In this document: piece after piece, positions 47,561 to 60,929 of the stretch | How the letters are laid out: every line of letters starts with the position of its first letter | How positions within the stretch are numbered: the first letter of the stretch is position 1 | Source: Numida meleagris | Taxonomy: Eukaryota; Chordata; Aves; Galliformes; Numididae | DNA: 64,000 nt | NCBI RefSeq assembly: GCF_002078875.1 | Contig: NC_034419.1 | Coordinates: 19,469,516 to 19,533,515, forward strand | Direction: 5' to 3' | Notes under the pieces: generated by a model | What the model was told of the DNA's origin: nothing | Databases searched by the model: none | The model's input: the letters and a program-made list of their open reading frames with translations, nothing else | Program-made: the position numbers and the translations under genes

Positions 47561-50500
47561 TGACTGTATATTTGGGAACTCTTCAGCTTTTTCCTGGTCT
47601 ATACGGCTTTGCTGCCATTAATTCCTTATCAGCTTGTATTTATAGCGAGGAACTTTACCAGCCCTGAGCTGCAAACCCTCACTGCATTTCCAGCAGAGGA
47701 AGGCATCCTAGGAGCCCCAGGCAGGCCCTGCCCATGCCATGCCCTCCTGGGGGACAGGGGGTGGCAGGCAGCGCTCCTGGCATGTCACCAAGCCTCCCAC
47801 CCACAGCTGCTCCAAGGGGCGCGGAAGCAGTGTCAGGAAATAGCTGAAGTGTGCCCCAGAAAAGCGATGCCCAAGGGTGCAACGCCATGCAACAACCGAC
47901 AGCAGTTTAGAAGAGGCACCAGCTCAGGAGAGTGACGCGCATTTCAAGTAGGCGACAGTCACAAAGCATTGCAACTGCACTGACTGCTCCCATAGCTCTT
48001 TGCGCATCACAGGCTAGAGGACTTCTCAGCCCTCCTTCACCAGCAACCTGGAGGCCTCTTGTCCGCAGGCAGCACGACCCCGACCTCTGCAGGTTCGCGC
48101 AGCACCTCGTTCCACACGTGCAGCCCCGCGGCCCTTCTCAGCCGTCACGCAGCACCAGCAGCCCTTGCACTTCCCATCAGGCGACCAGATGTCACCTCCT
48201 CATTCTCTGCTCACTTAAATGTGCGTGCAGAACAGGGCATTTTGGCAGAGGCTTTGTGTGGGGTTGTAGCTATCTCTTTTCCCCAGACAGACGCGCAGAT
48301 AGCCCAGAAACACTTGCAGAAAAAGAACAAAAGCTGTATCTAGCATTAACGGTTCCCTTCTCTTCTACAAGGCGAAGGGAAACAGCGCTGGGAGCGACAG
48401 TTCTTTCTCAGTCGCCATCCCAGCAGTTACTTTACCTCCCTTCTTTAGGCTTTGGCATCCTTCCCGTGTCCTCTTTCATTCCTAGGTTCTTCTGAGCTGT
48501 TTCCCTGCCAGCTTTTGGCATCCAGCTCTTGGCATGCACTTAAGAGGAGGAAATTGAGCTGACACCAGCATCAGAGCCTGCTGCAGCCTAATAGAGAATA
48601 TGCTGCATGAGCAAGACCTGGGCCAGAGCAGAGGGAGCACTATTTCCTGAGCAAATCAGCAATGTCATTAGTTTCATAAGCACTCTTGAGGCAGGCCGGA
48701 GAACGGCAGGGAAATCGTTGCAGCCATTCAGCTGCAAATATTTTTACAGTGTTACTGAAACTCGGCATCGACCATTCAAGGCTTTTGCTCTAACATACAC
48801 AACATTAAACACCACTGATCCACAGCTGACTTTTTACATAGGTGTGGTTCAGGTTGGAAGTTAAGTTACGTGCTCTACAGGAGGAAAGTGCTCCCTACTC
48901 CCCCCGCTGCCGCTGCGCATCCAGAGCAGCTCAGCTCACAGAGTACCCAGGTTAGAATAGAATTGGGTCACAGAAATGGTGACTGACACCCACGTGCCGC
49001 AGCATGAAAGCATCGGGGAGTTACTGGTCAAGGAAAGGGGAACATTTGGGAAAAGCAGTGCTTTCTTGGAACTCACTTCCCCACAAACAGCTCACAACTG
49101 AGCAAACACCACTTCCCTCCCAGGCAGCCCCTCGGCGAGCTGCAGCTAACGTGGGGGGGCTTTGCTCTGCAGCTGCCCCCAGGCCAGCACCCCAGCACGG
49201 CCTCACATGTGCACTGCACAAAGCCTTCACAAAGCGTCAGGTACAGCTTGCTATGAGGCAAACTGCAAAAGCACACGAGTAATGGGTGGGATTTTCATAT
49301 CCCCTGAAACAAAGCCTCACGGACTTGAACTCATGTGAATGACCAGTATGACCAGTAAGTTGAACCCAGTAGTCCAAAAGGGGGGGGTAGCTCTGGCCAT
49401 AACAAAATGGGTTTGATGATCTGTCATGTTTCGTAACTTCAAACTTACAAGGCTTGATTTTCTGGCTTTGGTGTTTTGCAGCAGAGGACAAATTGCCATC
49501 ACATCCTCAAGGGCTGCTGCTGGGCAGCACTGGGAGGACGCTGGCCCCACTGGGGGGTCACTAGCAGCAGCCCTGGAGCCAAACGAACCTGGGCTCCCTG
49601 TGACGGCTGCAGTGCATCGTGTGAGCCGTGTTTGATGACTAACAGCCATGTAGACACAGACACACAACAAACAAATCATTAAACTGGCAAAACAGCGAGG
49701 ACGCTTACATCTGGAAGCTTTTCCAGACTCTGCTTCCTGGGGCATGGCACAACTTCCCAGCTTCACTTTGAAATACCTTCACAGTTTAATGCCAGGTAGC
49801 TGGGGCTCACGTGAATTCCAGATTCCCCACGGTTAATTTTACAGACTGAGATCAATGGTATCCAACACAGAAGGCATTGTCCTTACCCTCCGGAAAACAC
49901 GGTGTTGTAGAATTTGTGAAATAATGACAGACACTTCCTTAAAAAGAGCATTGTAAACCAGACCATGCAGAAGGTTTGTTTCTAAACATGTAAAGAATCC
50001 GCACAGACCAGCGGTGCTTCCAGAGACTCTATTGGCAGCTGCGGGTTGGGAATGGAATGGTAATAACTAAACCTAAGCTTTCATCTTATTTACTTCATCT
50101 ATTCAAAATAACTTAGCATGAAGGTGCAGCAGCAAGCATAGCTGCTGTTTAGGATTGCTTCTTCTTGTAGATGAGGAAAGTTAGCACAGCACAGGAACAC
50201 GAGGCATGTGCACACTCCCAGCTCGCTGTGTCAGAGGGGAAGAAGAGCAAGTGCTGGGAAAGGCTGTGTGTACACGTGGCTGTTCCACCATCCTGCTGCT
50301 CCCTGCACAGCACTTCCAAAGCAGGAGACTGCACTACAAGCCAGCGCCTTCCCAGCACCAACACCAAGCAAGGTTGGGATGGATGCAGAAGTTATCGGAG
50401 GAGGGAGAGGAGAAGTGAGAGGAGAGCACACGCAGAGCTGAGCCACAGTGCACAGTAGACATGGCTGGGGAAGGGCACAGGTCTCCCCCCAGAACCGCGC

Positions 50501-53500
50501 GGGGCCCTGCAGCAGCTCCTCTACCGGGCTGTGAGCAGCCCACCAGCAGCTGCCGGAGAGCACTACCCAGAGCCTGATCGCTTCCTTTGGGGTTGTGAGT
50601 GGCCTAAGCCAGAATTTACATAGCAGGAACTGAGAGCTGATAAAAATAGAAAATGCAAGCTGCGAGCACGGTTACACTGTCCTTGTGTCGGTGTAGAAGC
50701 AATGGTCGAGAAGGGGAATCCCATCAGAGCGGACGTGTTCAGACTCATAACATGTGCAGCCAGACCAAAATAATTCACATTTGGGTGGGTTTGATTTTCT
50801 TGGTTTTTTTTTCCTAAAAAAGCAAGAAAGATATCACAACATTATTTTATTTAAAAGCTCCGTTTCACCTTTCTCCCTGTCCCTGAGGAGAATGAAGGCA
50901 CTGAACATTTCAGAACCTTTTCAGAGTTGCTCACGAGGGCTAAATGTCGCTAGATGTGGTGAGCACCGGAGCGGTCTGGCTTAGAGTTGTATTTTGTAGC
51001 TCTCTTTGTCGAAGTGAACTCAGCCCCTCCTGAAATCGGACCCCCAGCCCCACTCCCCCCACTCCTCCCAGCAGAGGCTTGCTGCCCAGTGAGCCATTCA
51101 CATTCAATCAGCCGAACACAAAAGCCGTGCATGCCTGTATTTGCATTCTTCCCATCTGGCCATAGTCACGAAGGTAGCTCAATCGCTTCCCAGCTCCTAT
51201 TTTTATCCTGCCCAGATGAGGAAGAGAAATTTTTCATAATAGTACCATTTGTCACCCTTAGAACTCCACATGCCTTTCTGCTTCCATTTCACCTTGCAGA
51301 GGTGGAGGCACCAAAACCATTACCCGTTGCTTAGCCTCTTCCAATTGCCTTTCCTTGTGCAGGAGACAAGTATTCTCTCCACAGAATTTCTTCTTAAGAA
51401 ACAGCAACGCACACAGATGGCAGCATCTCCTGAATCCTAATGCAGATTTCGCTATTCTCCATGTATAAATACTCTGGAAAATGAGGATTTTTTTCATCTA
51501 GCAATCTTGAAGCACAAAGGAACACGCCCCAACTTAACACACACGATGTGATTCTCCAGCAAGTCTTTCCATCACGCGCTGCTCACGCTGTGGTTAATTC
51601 CCCTCTTTCACGTATCTGAAGCATTCAGATCTCTCACCGTCACGATATTCTCTCTTGACATGCACCCTTCTACATTTGATCTCTGATTTGTACACGGCAG
51701 TGCTGCTAGATGTGAAAACAACTTTGTTAGCAAATGAACACAGTCCACTGGACCAAATAGAGCACCTCCCATATCCCACTCAAGGCGCAGGTTGGAACTG
51801 CACGCGTTGCATCCAGTTCCTTTGTGCTACGCGGACTCAGAAGTGTGGGCAGGCTCCTGTCGCTCCAGTCACGGCCACTCCGTCCCAAGCAGCTCACAGT
51901 GGGAGCACCTTCCTGTTAGCAGCAGCTCCTACCCGCTGTTTCTCCTAAGCTCAAACTCTTCTCCTGTATGAAATCAGAAGTACAGGCATACAACTCCTAA
52001 GGTACGTTTTTAGGTAAAATAGAATTCAAGTAGGCAGCCAAACTCCGCTTCACAAGCTAGAAGACAAAGCAGGCTTTCCACTTAAAAAGTTGTGCTTAGA
52101 ATAACAAACGAATTTTTACTAGTAAAAAAAATTTAATAGACTTTAAAAAGAAAAAAAGGTCCAGAATGGTCTTTTCAGTATGTTAGTGTTTGCCCGTGTT
52201 CTTTCATATATTCTCAGCAGAAAGATTGCTATTTAGGAACATAATTTAAATCTCCTATGCAGGATGTACTTGAAGAAATTAGATGCAGCTGCAACGCTGA
52301 ACTCATGTTATACACAGACCGGGATAGTTCTCAGCAGAATCCTCATCAACTTTAAGAAATCGATGTAATTTCCCGGTAAAGACAACGGAGCCCTCGTGCC
52401 CCAGCGAGGCAGGACAAGGCCCCGTGCTTCCACGCCCGCCATCTCAGTGTTCCCCGCAGCGCTGCCAGGAGCGCACAGCGCCGGCTGGATGCGCTCAGCC
52501 CCAGGGCAGCACCGTGCTCCCTTCGAGGTGCCCTAGAGCCATTCTGCTTTTTGCACCGGGAATGGCCAACAAGGAGTCGGAAACAACTGCCTGTTATGAC
52601 CAGACATCTGAAATCACCGCTGCCACGTACTGACAGATTCTCTGCCGGGCGCTTATTGCGATGACTTCAGAGAAAGGAAGAGGTCAAAGCACAGACGTGC
52701 CACCACTTTGAATACAGCAGTCTGGTTCTGTAGAAAAGAGGCTGAAACCGATTTTTCTCAGCCCAAACTATGTGAGCTAGCGAGATTGCTGAGCACCTCA
52801 CACCCCCTGGAAAACATGGGTTAAGGTGACAGACATCAGAGCAATAGCTCGGAGTCTTACTATCCCCATAGCGGGGTCACAGAGAGTTTAACAGCGGGTA
52901 AATTAATAGAACTTTTCTGATGTTATGATATTACAATCGTAAGAGTTCATCCTAGAGAATAATTAAAAAGACTTCATAGGACAGCTTTTTTCAAGGAAAG
53001 AAAAGAGTCTTTATAATTCCAGTAGAGTCTCTTCTGGCCCCTAAGTGATATTTGGAAGGTCTTTTAATATGCAAGCTGCAATTTACCTGCTAATAAATTA
53101 GTGACAAGGAAAGCAAAGCTTCACATGAAAGGTACTAGTAAAACACTAATGCAAACTACGTGGATGCTCATCAGCATTCAGGGCATCACACAGCAGCCGT
53201 GCGTTCTCTTAGCCTCAGTAACCTTTTGCTCTCAGTTAGGAACTAATCAAACGTGTCAGGTGCTAACAGCAAACGCGATGATGCACATAGCGGGGTACAT
53301 GCAGGGGGGGTAATTGTTATCCTTGCATTACCTCCCTGTGTATTTTCCCACTTTTTTCTTAAAAAAAAAAAAAAAAAAGAGTTCAATTTTTGGTCAATTT
53401 CTCCTAGAAGTCATGCTTTTCAGATCACACTCTTTTCACCTTCTGAACACTCTCCCTTTTTTCAGAAGAGCAATGCGCAGCCTAGAAGCGAGCACGGCAC

Positions 53501-56500
53501 TGCCAGAGCCCCCAGGAGCAGGCAGGCTCCACCACCGCGTGCCCTCTGCCATGCATGGCATCCCAACACGGTGCTGGGCACTCGCACCCAGCTGGTGCCT
53601 GCACCTGTGCCCGCTTCCCACGGCGTCTCGTGCCGCTGCAGCTGCATTTTGTTGCTCAAGAAGAGCACGCCTGGTGCCCATCATTGCATACCAGCATCCT
53701 CCATTGCAGCTCATGTTAAATCCTAGCCCTCTCCTCCAATGCCCCTGGAGTCCCTTCAAGCTATGTGTTAGCCGCAAGCCTAATAAAGCCTTTTCTCTAC
53801 CATTCAAACCATTAATTAAAATACTGAGCACAGCTAGGAAGTCAGGAAAGCAGGACTGTGGGAGGCCGCAGACCACGCAGCTCTGGTCAAGAGATGATTT
53901 GGAAAAGGACAGAGGTACCGCAGAGTGCCCAGCCCCATTACAGGGCGGAGAAGAAGTCGGCTCCGGCAGCTGCAGTTCCCAGCAGCACAGGGGGCACACC
54001 GGAGCCGCAGGAAGCCACGGGGATCTGGCAGTGAACTGTAGGGGTGTGGCTGTGCAGCACTGTTCTCTATTAGGACAGCAGGCTGTGGGAAACACAACTC
54101 AGAGCAGAAAGGCTCCATGAGCTGCTCCCCCCCCCTCCTCCCACTAGTGCTACAATTAGACCGGCTGACGATATTTTGCCTTCAAACTTTGCCTCAAACG
54201 AACTGAACAGATACCAGCTTCAGGAATGTACATCGCCTGCTGCCGTGAACTCAAACAGCCCGAGGCTGCAATCTAACAGCAGGAACTGGGACAGGCACAT
54301 CTCCCTTTGAGCCTCCAGTTACTTCAGTTCCCTCCAATTAAGCAGCTCCCCTATGGTAGGAGAGAGGAAGCACAAGGTTTGCTTCCTTCAGTTATCCACT
54401 GGCCCATGGCAATGGCCTCATCCCACAGCCCTGCTCCTGTGTGTGGTCCCCTGGTCTAGTCCTGTTATTTAAAACACATGAATGTAGCCTACGTGGTTTG
54501 AAATGCTGACTGAAACCGAAGCACACATAAAAGCCCTCAGCCACAGGAAGGACTTGAAAAGCCACTGCGAGGCGGCCCCGCAGCAGGAGGCAATGTCTTA
54601 TTGCACATGTGCCCCCCCACACCACACTGAACGCAGCCAGGGATGCTCAGGCCCTGCTCTGGGGGAAGCTGCAGCAGTGCCCAGCCCCGGCCTGGAGCCG
54701 CAGGCAGCCTAAAGGCACAGGGCCACTGAGCTGGAGCCAGCCGGGCAGGGCCACTGCAGCCTGCCACGGTAATGGGCGCACATCCAACGTGGGTGCAGGG
54801 ACACCGTGCTGCTCTGAAATCTCTTTAAAGCTGAGAGCAACCTGGACCAGTGGGCTGCATAACACCATGCAGCACGTGCTTTGCAGGTTTTCCACGGGGC
54901 CAGGGTGAAGCGTGCCGCTCCCCAAGCCCTGGTTTCACACAGACCGCCCAGCAGGGCCCCAGGAGGACCACCAATAATGCACTTTGTCCCTGCAATCCCA
55001 GCAGCACCTGGGCCCGTACCAGAGACCTGAGTGCTCTCCCGTGGGAAGAATCAGCAAATGCACAGAGCACTGGATGAATTCTGCACCTGTGGACAAGGCT
55101 GCAGGCAGCGTAACTCCGTTCGCAGGCAGGGAGCTCCAGTACCAATTGTGTCCCAGCTACGCGCGGCGCCTTGGGGGAGCTCTGCCTGGTGGTGGAAGGA
55201 TCAGGCCACCCAGCGGAACCAGGAGCTGCTTCTCCCTGCAGCTGCCAGATGATGCTTTGCTGTTTCAATTAAAAATTCCTCAGGAGACAAACTTTCCTCA
55301 TTAGCGAAAAACATCTCACAAATACAGGCAAGCCTTGACAGTGGCACAGCACATTCACTGCAGAATTTAACGATCTCCTCTGCTCACAGAACTGAAGCCT
55401 GGGTTTGTTTTGCGATAATTTATGCAGAGGGACTTCCACCCCGCCTCGCTGCAGGCAGGGGAGCCGTCACAGCCATTAAGACGATCTCAGCAGCAGATGG
55501 ACGGAGCGTTGCATAAGCATGCCTTGGGTTTTGAGAGACGGTACACGGCTGACCCCGTTTACTCAAAGACCCTGTTGCAGAGTCCTATCGCAAAAAACAA
55601 ATGTGCTTGTGTGTGCCAGCCACTCCTTCCTTAAACCGGCTCGGCAGGCACTGTGCAAAATCTGTTTCCTGGCTGTCAAAGCAGACTCCCGACCAGAAAG
55701 CGGAGTTCCAGGCTGGAGCAGGGAGCACTCCTGAGCTCTGTGGCCTCTTTTCCCCACACAGGCAGCAGGCAGAACAAGCAGGGCTGAAGCACACGGGCTG
55801 GTTTGCAGCTTGCAGCACAAGCTACCCAGTCACACATCAGTCAGACAGCTGAGGTTAAAATGCTGCGAAGCACCTGAAATTATAAACTACCTCCTCCATT
55901 CTTGCTTTCTTTTTTTGTGTGTGAGGTATCTCAGAGTAAACTTGACTGCTGTCCAGCAGGTGGGTATTTGTAGGTCCCCTTTAACTTACAAAATCCCCAA
56001 ACAATCTCACTTCTGTCTTACACCCATGGAAACCTTCTGTGCAGCAGTAAGCAAAGCAGGACTAAGAACAGTACCGAAAAGCACGCAGCAAGAGCGACCT
56101 CGGAGAGGAAGCGGTAAAGCTATCACCCAAAGTCCTCTGCAAACTGTGCTTCCTCACAGAGGTTACAGAACACAGAGCCTGACATGCTGTGCTCACTGAG
56201 ACACTCCCCATACTGCTCAAAAGCTTTCTATATTGGAAGAGCAAACTGTTTATTTTCTTCTCAATGCATACGTTTAAACACAGAGCTGGATGCCAAACAG
56301 GTCTGGTGCCACTGCAGAGGAAAGGGAGCAGCAAAGAATGACAGAGATGATCAGGGTCTTTCCACCAGCTTGTTTCTAGAGGTGTTTGGCAGAGCACAAA
56401 CAGAGCAAGCACTGACATTCCACGTGGGACACGCGCTAACAGTCGCTGGGAGAACAGGGGTGGCAGGGAGCTAAGAACAGGATTGAATTCTCTAATGTAA

Positions 56501-59027
56501 GACAGTCACACACTATACCTCCAACAATCAAAGCAAAAAACTCATCCAGAGGTCAGCAAAACATGCTGCAAGGCCTTTTATGGAGTCTTTGTGCTGCAGT
56601 AACAAAGAGGCCTTTCGTTTGAAATTCCTCTCCCAGGGAGAAACGACTTTGTCCTCCCCATACTCCACTGACTGGGTTCCAGCACCCACCTCGGACAGGC
56701 TCAGAGGGGGAGCAAGGATCCAGGGCAGCCTTGTCTCAGGGAAGCACCCTCGCTCCCAGACCCCACGCCAGGACTCATGGTCCAACACGCACTCAGCCCT
56801 GGGGAACTTCAGCAGAAGGGACTTAGAAGCCCCGCACGCTGGAGCATCAGGACACCCAGAGGTCAGACTCACACTCCAGGTCACACTGAAGAGGAGCTCT
56901 GGCACTCCAGTGGATTGACAAGACAAAAGCTTGCCCAGAAAGATAACCAAAGAAAAGGTCTGATATCTTTCTATTGGGAGCCATTGGGGTGCAGATTTAA
57001 GTGAGAGATCAGTATCTCTGGATCAGTTTCCATCGGCAAGTTGGAGAAAGAGAACACCTCCTATGAAAATTGTCCCAGGCCTTGGGCATGAACTGATGAT
57101 CAGCTGCAGGAATACAGCAACTGTGTTCATGTCTGCTGACAGAAGGTTAGGTACCTGTGGATTTTAAGCACGTAAATCAGGCAAGACTTCTCAGCTGCTG
57201 GAGGTATCGAGCAAATGGATACAGGTGCCTAACAAGTGACTTGCACGTGTTCACAGAGAAGGAAAGTGGTAGCTCAAGAATTTGAGACCAGGTCTCTGGA
57301 GCTGGGAGTTACCACTGCTCTATTGTCTCTAAACAAAAGACCAGCCCAATCTACCTGCCAGAAGTGAAGAATATAATGTAGATCTGTACTTACTAGCCAA
57401 AGTACACAACAGGTAACTCTTTCACAAATGGGTTTAGAGAAGTTGGTTTTCTAAAAATATATTCACTCAAAACCAAAGGAGAACTTAACAAGGATGGGAT
57501 CTTGCTCAACCATCACCAAATTAGGCTTCAGCCTTCAGTTTCTTGTGACTACAGCTTTTCAGCCACCCTTTCTTTTTGCATTCTAACCGCTGAATGGAGC
57601 AACAGTCTAAAAATCTGTACAGCTCTTGAATACCTCGGGAATCCGCTTTAAGTAACATTTAGGAGTATACAAATATTCATTTCATTGGCATTTCTCTTAA
57701 CAGTCATGCAAATAATGCTGCAATTCTCTGTCCACATGCAGGCTCCATACACAGGGCTTCACTGGTGGTCTGCACTGCACTGCCTTCCACTGACAGTAAG
57801 CTGATACGATCTCTGATACAGGGACCTAAGGTAGCTCAGCAGAGGGAGAACGCTTTGTGAATGCAGCAGGAGATGTAAACAGAGCAACAGACTGCTATTT
57901 CTGAAGCTTCTGCTGACAGTGATCCGTACTGTGAACCCAGGACTGCCTTCAGATGAGCTTCAAAAGCTGTACAGGGAAACCAAGAGGGTTATTCAAAAAA
58001 AATCACTCTACTAATATGTATATATATATATTTTAAAATAAGTTATGGCTAGCCAAGCAGAATATAGGAATATTGTCATTGTTACATAAATGGGTGATTT
58101 TCTTCACATCCATAGAAAACACATGAAATTGTGTTTCTGCTGCTCTTGAATGTGGATTTGTCTTCTCACCACAGGCAAGAGATAATCCCGCTCCGCCCTG
58201 CAGCGTGACATGCGAGTACAAGGACAGAGCCAGCTGGAAAACATTCTGTGCTTGTGACTTGTCTGAACAAAAAATGTCTTGCGCAGCACTGAGTTGGAGG
58301 AAATAAACCGTGCTGAACAGATCTGCACTGGATCCAGGTAAGATCTACACAGCGTGGTGGCAGCGGCAGCTGTGCTGATTAACTTGCGTTTTCTGTACAC
58401 AAAAGTGTCTGTTGTAATTATCTGGTCATTTCCAGAAAGACAACAGCTTTGAGAGTCCCTATTCTACCTCAAGTCAGTACTCCTCATCTGTTTATGTTTT
58501 CCTTTCCCACTACCTAATTTACATTGTTACTATGGTTTCTTTTCAGCCATTCTGCTACAGAATCCTTTCCACAATGGCTGAAATGTTTCTTCCCATTCCA
58601 GGATATTTCAGGTAATCACCTGAGTTGGTCCTGAGGTTTAATTTGTAAAGTCTCCTCAAGCTACCTGACAGGAGCGAGCGAAGACATCAGATCCTTTCCT
58701 AGGGCGGTCAGGTGCAGCACGTCCAGCATCGAGGACGCTTGTTTGTTCCACTCCAGGCTCCTCTTGCAGAGGCCTCAGCTGGGACCACGTAATCCCCCAC
58801 AGCTTCACCCTTTCAGACAGATGGGAATCAAGAAGAGGTGAGCCCCAAGATCACGGTGTGGACCCAGCACACGCTGCTGCCTGGACATAAAACCCAGGAG
58901 ATCTCTGAACGAGAGGCATCCCAGAAGCGCTGGCTGCTCATCGTTATTGCAGGGAGGTTTTTTCTTGACTGAGTGACAAACACATCCAGAGTGAAAAATG
59001 GCAGCTCACGTGGGACTTTGCTACAAT

Positions 59028-59096
59028 GCAGGTGATCTAGTAATTGGGATGCAGGTGATCTAGTAATTGGGATGCAGGTGATCTAGTAATTGGGAT
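59028..59096. repeat. 23-bp unit, three perfect tandem copies
   Basis: A 23-base unit beginning GCAGGTGATC and ending AATTGGGAT is present three times without a mismatch (59028-59050, 59051-59073, 59074-59096). Identity of all copies suggests a recent expansion. It lies about 1.6 kb upstream of the THUMPD3 start codon, outside the CpG island. Confidence 0.97.
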
Positions 59097-60648
59097 GTTT
59101 CTCAGTTTAAAGTAAGAGTCAGAATGGTCCGAAGCAAAATTCACGCACTGAAAAAGATCAGCTCAGTCTGAAGGCTTCCTTTAGTGCGGAATTCTTAGGT
59201 TAACATACCACGGCCATCAGACCCTCCTGTCCTCCACATTTTCCTGGACAACCTTGAATATTTACATGTCCCACTGCTCCTCAAAGCTATCATTAAAAAA
59301 TGGGCTGTTCCAAGGAGCCCCGCCTGTGTTTTTCTCCTCATGAAGCCCAGGCTCCACCTCAGGCATCTCTTAGGGGGCACAAGCCGTGCAGCTGCACGCC
59401 CATGGTATTTGAGAGAAAACAGTCCCTTGCTCAAAGACTTTTAACTCATTCAAAACCGCACACTGGGTGGGATTTCCACAGCACATCGCTGTCACTGAAT
59501 GACAAACCACGCGGGCTCACACTAAATTAATTCTCCAGCTCTGAAGTCAACTTAATACAAGCAGTTTCTCCAGGCAAGGTAGGTGCAGATGTACCTTTAG
59601 AATTCATCGCTGGAAATTCAATGCCCTAAATATATTTATGTCCTACTAAATTAACTTACCAATCCAGAAAGTTAAGGTTGGTTCCAATGGGGCACATTAA
59701 GCAGGGCCCTTGAATTCCTTACACTGCTCTCATGAAGCTGTCAGTGGTGAAATGCTCTGTGCGCACACCAAGGCTCTGCCTGCAGCCCCCCACACCCAGT
59801 GCCAGCCGGGACAAACCAGTGAGCTGGCAGCGGGGCGAGCTCAGTCGGACATTCTGGGAACAGCTTCTGCCAAGTGCGGGACGAGCCGCTCGTTCTGCCG
59901 TCACCTCGCCAGAGCACGCAGCTCTACCCCCACAGGAACGGCTCACTGATGCTTCCCCCCCCCAACATCTCCCGGGCGATAGGAAAGACAAGATGGTCCC
60001 CGGCTAACAAACCCCCACGAAACCTCCCGTAACGAGGCTTTGCAGTGAGTTTCTCACTTCAAGCTGTTTCCTATTGGCCTCGGCTTGTCGCCTGCCGGCT
60101 TCGGTTCACACCTCCGCCAGCGGCGCTGCGCTCCCGGTGCTGCACGCGGTGGCCGCTCCCCCGCAGCCCGTAAGCGCCCGGCTGCCGGCGCGCTGCCCTC
60201 ACTCTCTGGGTTTGGAGCCCGCAGTTCGCGCTGCAGTCGCAGCTGGCCGCACTCGGCGGAGCGCTGAGCCTCGAGGACCCAGCGGCCGCACAGCGCGCAG
60301 CCCGGCGCCACGCTCCCGCCTCGGCAGCCATCTCGCAGGAACGTATCCGCGCCGCTTACGGCACCGATCCCCTTATTTTCGTGCTAGTTTTCAGATTCGA
60401 ATCACAAGCTAAAAATAAACGGAGGGAACGGAAACGACGCCCCGCACACAACGCTCGCGCGGCGGCCCAAGGACACGCGGTGCCGCAGAGCGCCGCACGC
60501 AGCGCCGGTCCCAGAGGAAGGCGCGGAACAAAGGGCACGGGGTAGAGCGGCCGCCCCGCGGAGCCGGGCTGTGCCCGCGCTGGTACCGCCCCGCCCGCTG
60601 AGCCCACGCGGCCGCCGCGCGACACGGAGCTCCGGCCGCACCGCCGGA

Positions 60649-60663
60649 CCGCAGGGGGCGCTG
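60649..60663 (+). promoter_or_regulatory. CTCF-like site
   Basis: CCGCAGGGGGCGCTG matches the core of the vertebrate CTCF consensus (CC, AGGGGGCGC) with no clear mismatch. It lies 63 bases upstream of the THUMPD3 start codon. Occupancy is not known from sequence. Confidence 0.6.
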
Positions 60664-60677
60664 CCGCGCGGCCCCGG

Positions 60678-60692
60678 CCCGGAAGCGGAAGT
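60678..60692 (+). promoter_or_regulatory. Tandem ETS sites (ELK/GABP type)
   Basis: CCCGGAAG and CGGAAGT lie back to back within 15 bases, ending 33 bases before the THUMPD3 ATG. CGGAAGT is the GABP/ELK core common at start sites of housekeeping genes. Transcription probably starts near here. Confidence 0.6.
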
Positions 60693-60725
60693 CAGGCGGG
60701 GGGCGGCGCGCGCCGGCGGCGGGGC

Positions 60726-60929
60726 ATGGCGGAGGCGGGGGCGGCCGGGCCGGAGGCGGCCGGGGATGGCGCGGCCGAGGAGCGCGGGGCCGTTATCGGC
60801 GCCACCGTTCCCACCGGGTTCGAGGTGACGGCGGCCGCGGAGGTGCAGGAGAAGCTGGGCTCCGCGTCCCGGATCAGCAGGGACCGCGGGAAGATCTACT
60901 TCGAGGTGCCGGTCCGCAGCCTGCCCGAG
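60726..60929 (+). CDS. THUMPD3: THUMPD3 coding exon 1
   Basis: This exon has 68 codons, from MAEAGAAGPEAAGDGAAEER to VRSLPE, and ends in phase 0 at GAG|GTGCGT. The first 20 residues are an Ala/Gly/Glu-rich lead encoded by CpG-island sequence. Conserved protein starts at IGATVPTGFE. The ATG context GGGGCATGG is strong, and no earlier in-frame start is needed. Confidence 0.95.

Larger units (their letters stand above)
35960..60080. other. Intergenic region between SRGAP3 and THUMPD3
   Basis: About 24 kb between two divergent CpG-island promoters. It contains the orphan CpG island, a 520-bp solo LTR and the 23-bp triplicate repeat. It also contains poly(A)-like runs (18 A at about 53361) and a short (TA)n stretch at about 58018. 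I recognise no protein-coding exon. The longest frames (up to 268 codons near 53.3-54.1 kb) translate to Ser/Pro/Cys-rich sequence without any family signature, and overlapping frames on the other strand are just as long. Non-coding RNAs in this interval cannot be excluded. Confidence 0.75.

Noticed and set aside
53314..54120. 268-codon plus-strand frame and an overlapping 219-codon minus-strand frame
   Set aside because: The plus frame starts in a poly-Lys stretch from an A-run. Both are Ser/Pro/Cys-rich, show no domain and overlap on opposite strands, so chance frames fit best.
58203..58354. Possible LTR between two GCGTG repeats with an AATAAA signal and GGTGGCAGCGG after it
   Set aside because: The segment lacks a TG start and inverted ends, and it is only about 140 bases. 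The 5-base match may be chance.
60388..60403. GATTCGAATC, resembling a tRNA B box
   Set aside because: There is no A box at the right distance and no cloverleaf stems. The 10-mer is a simple palindrome.
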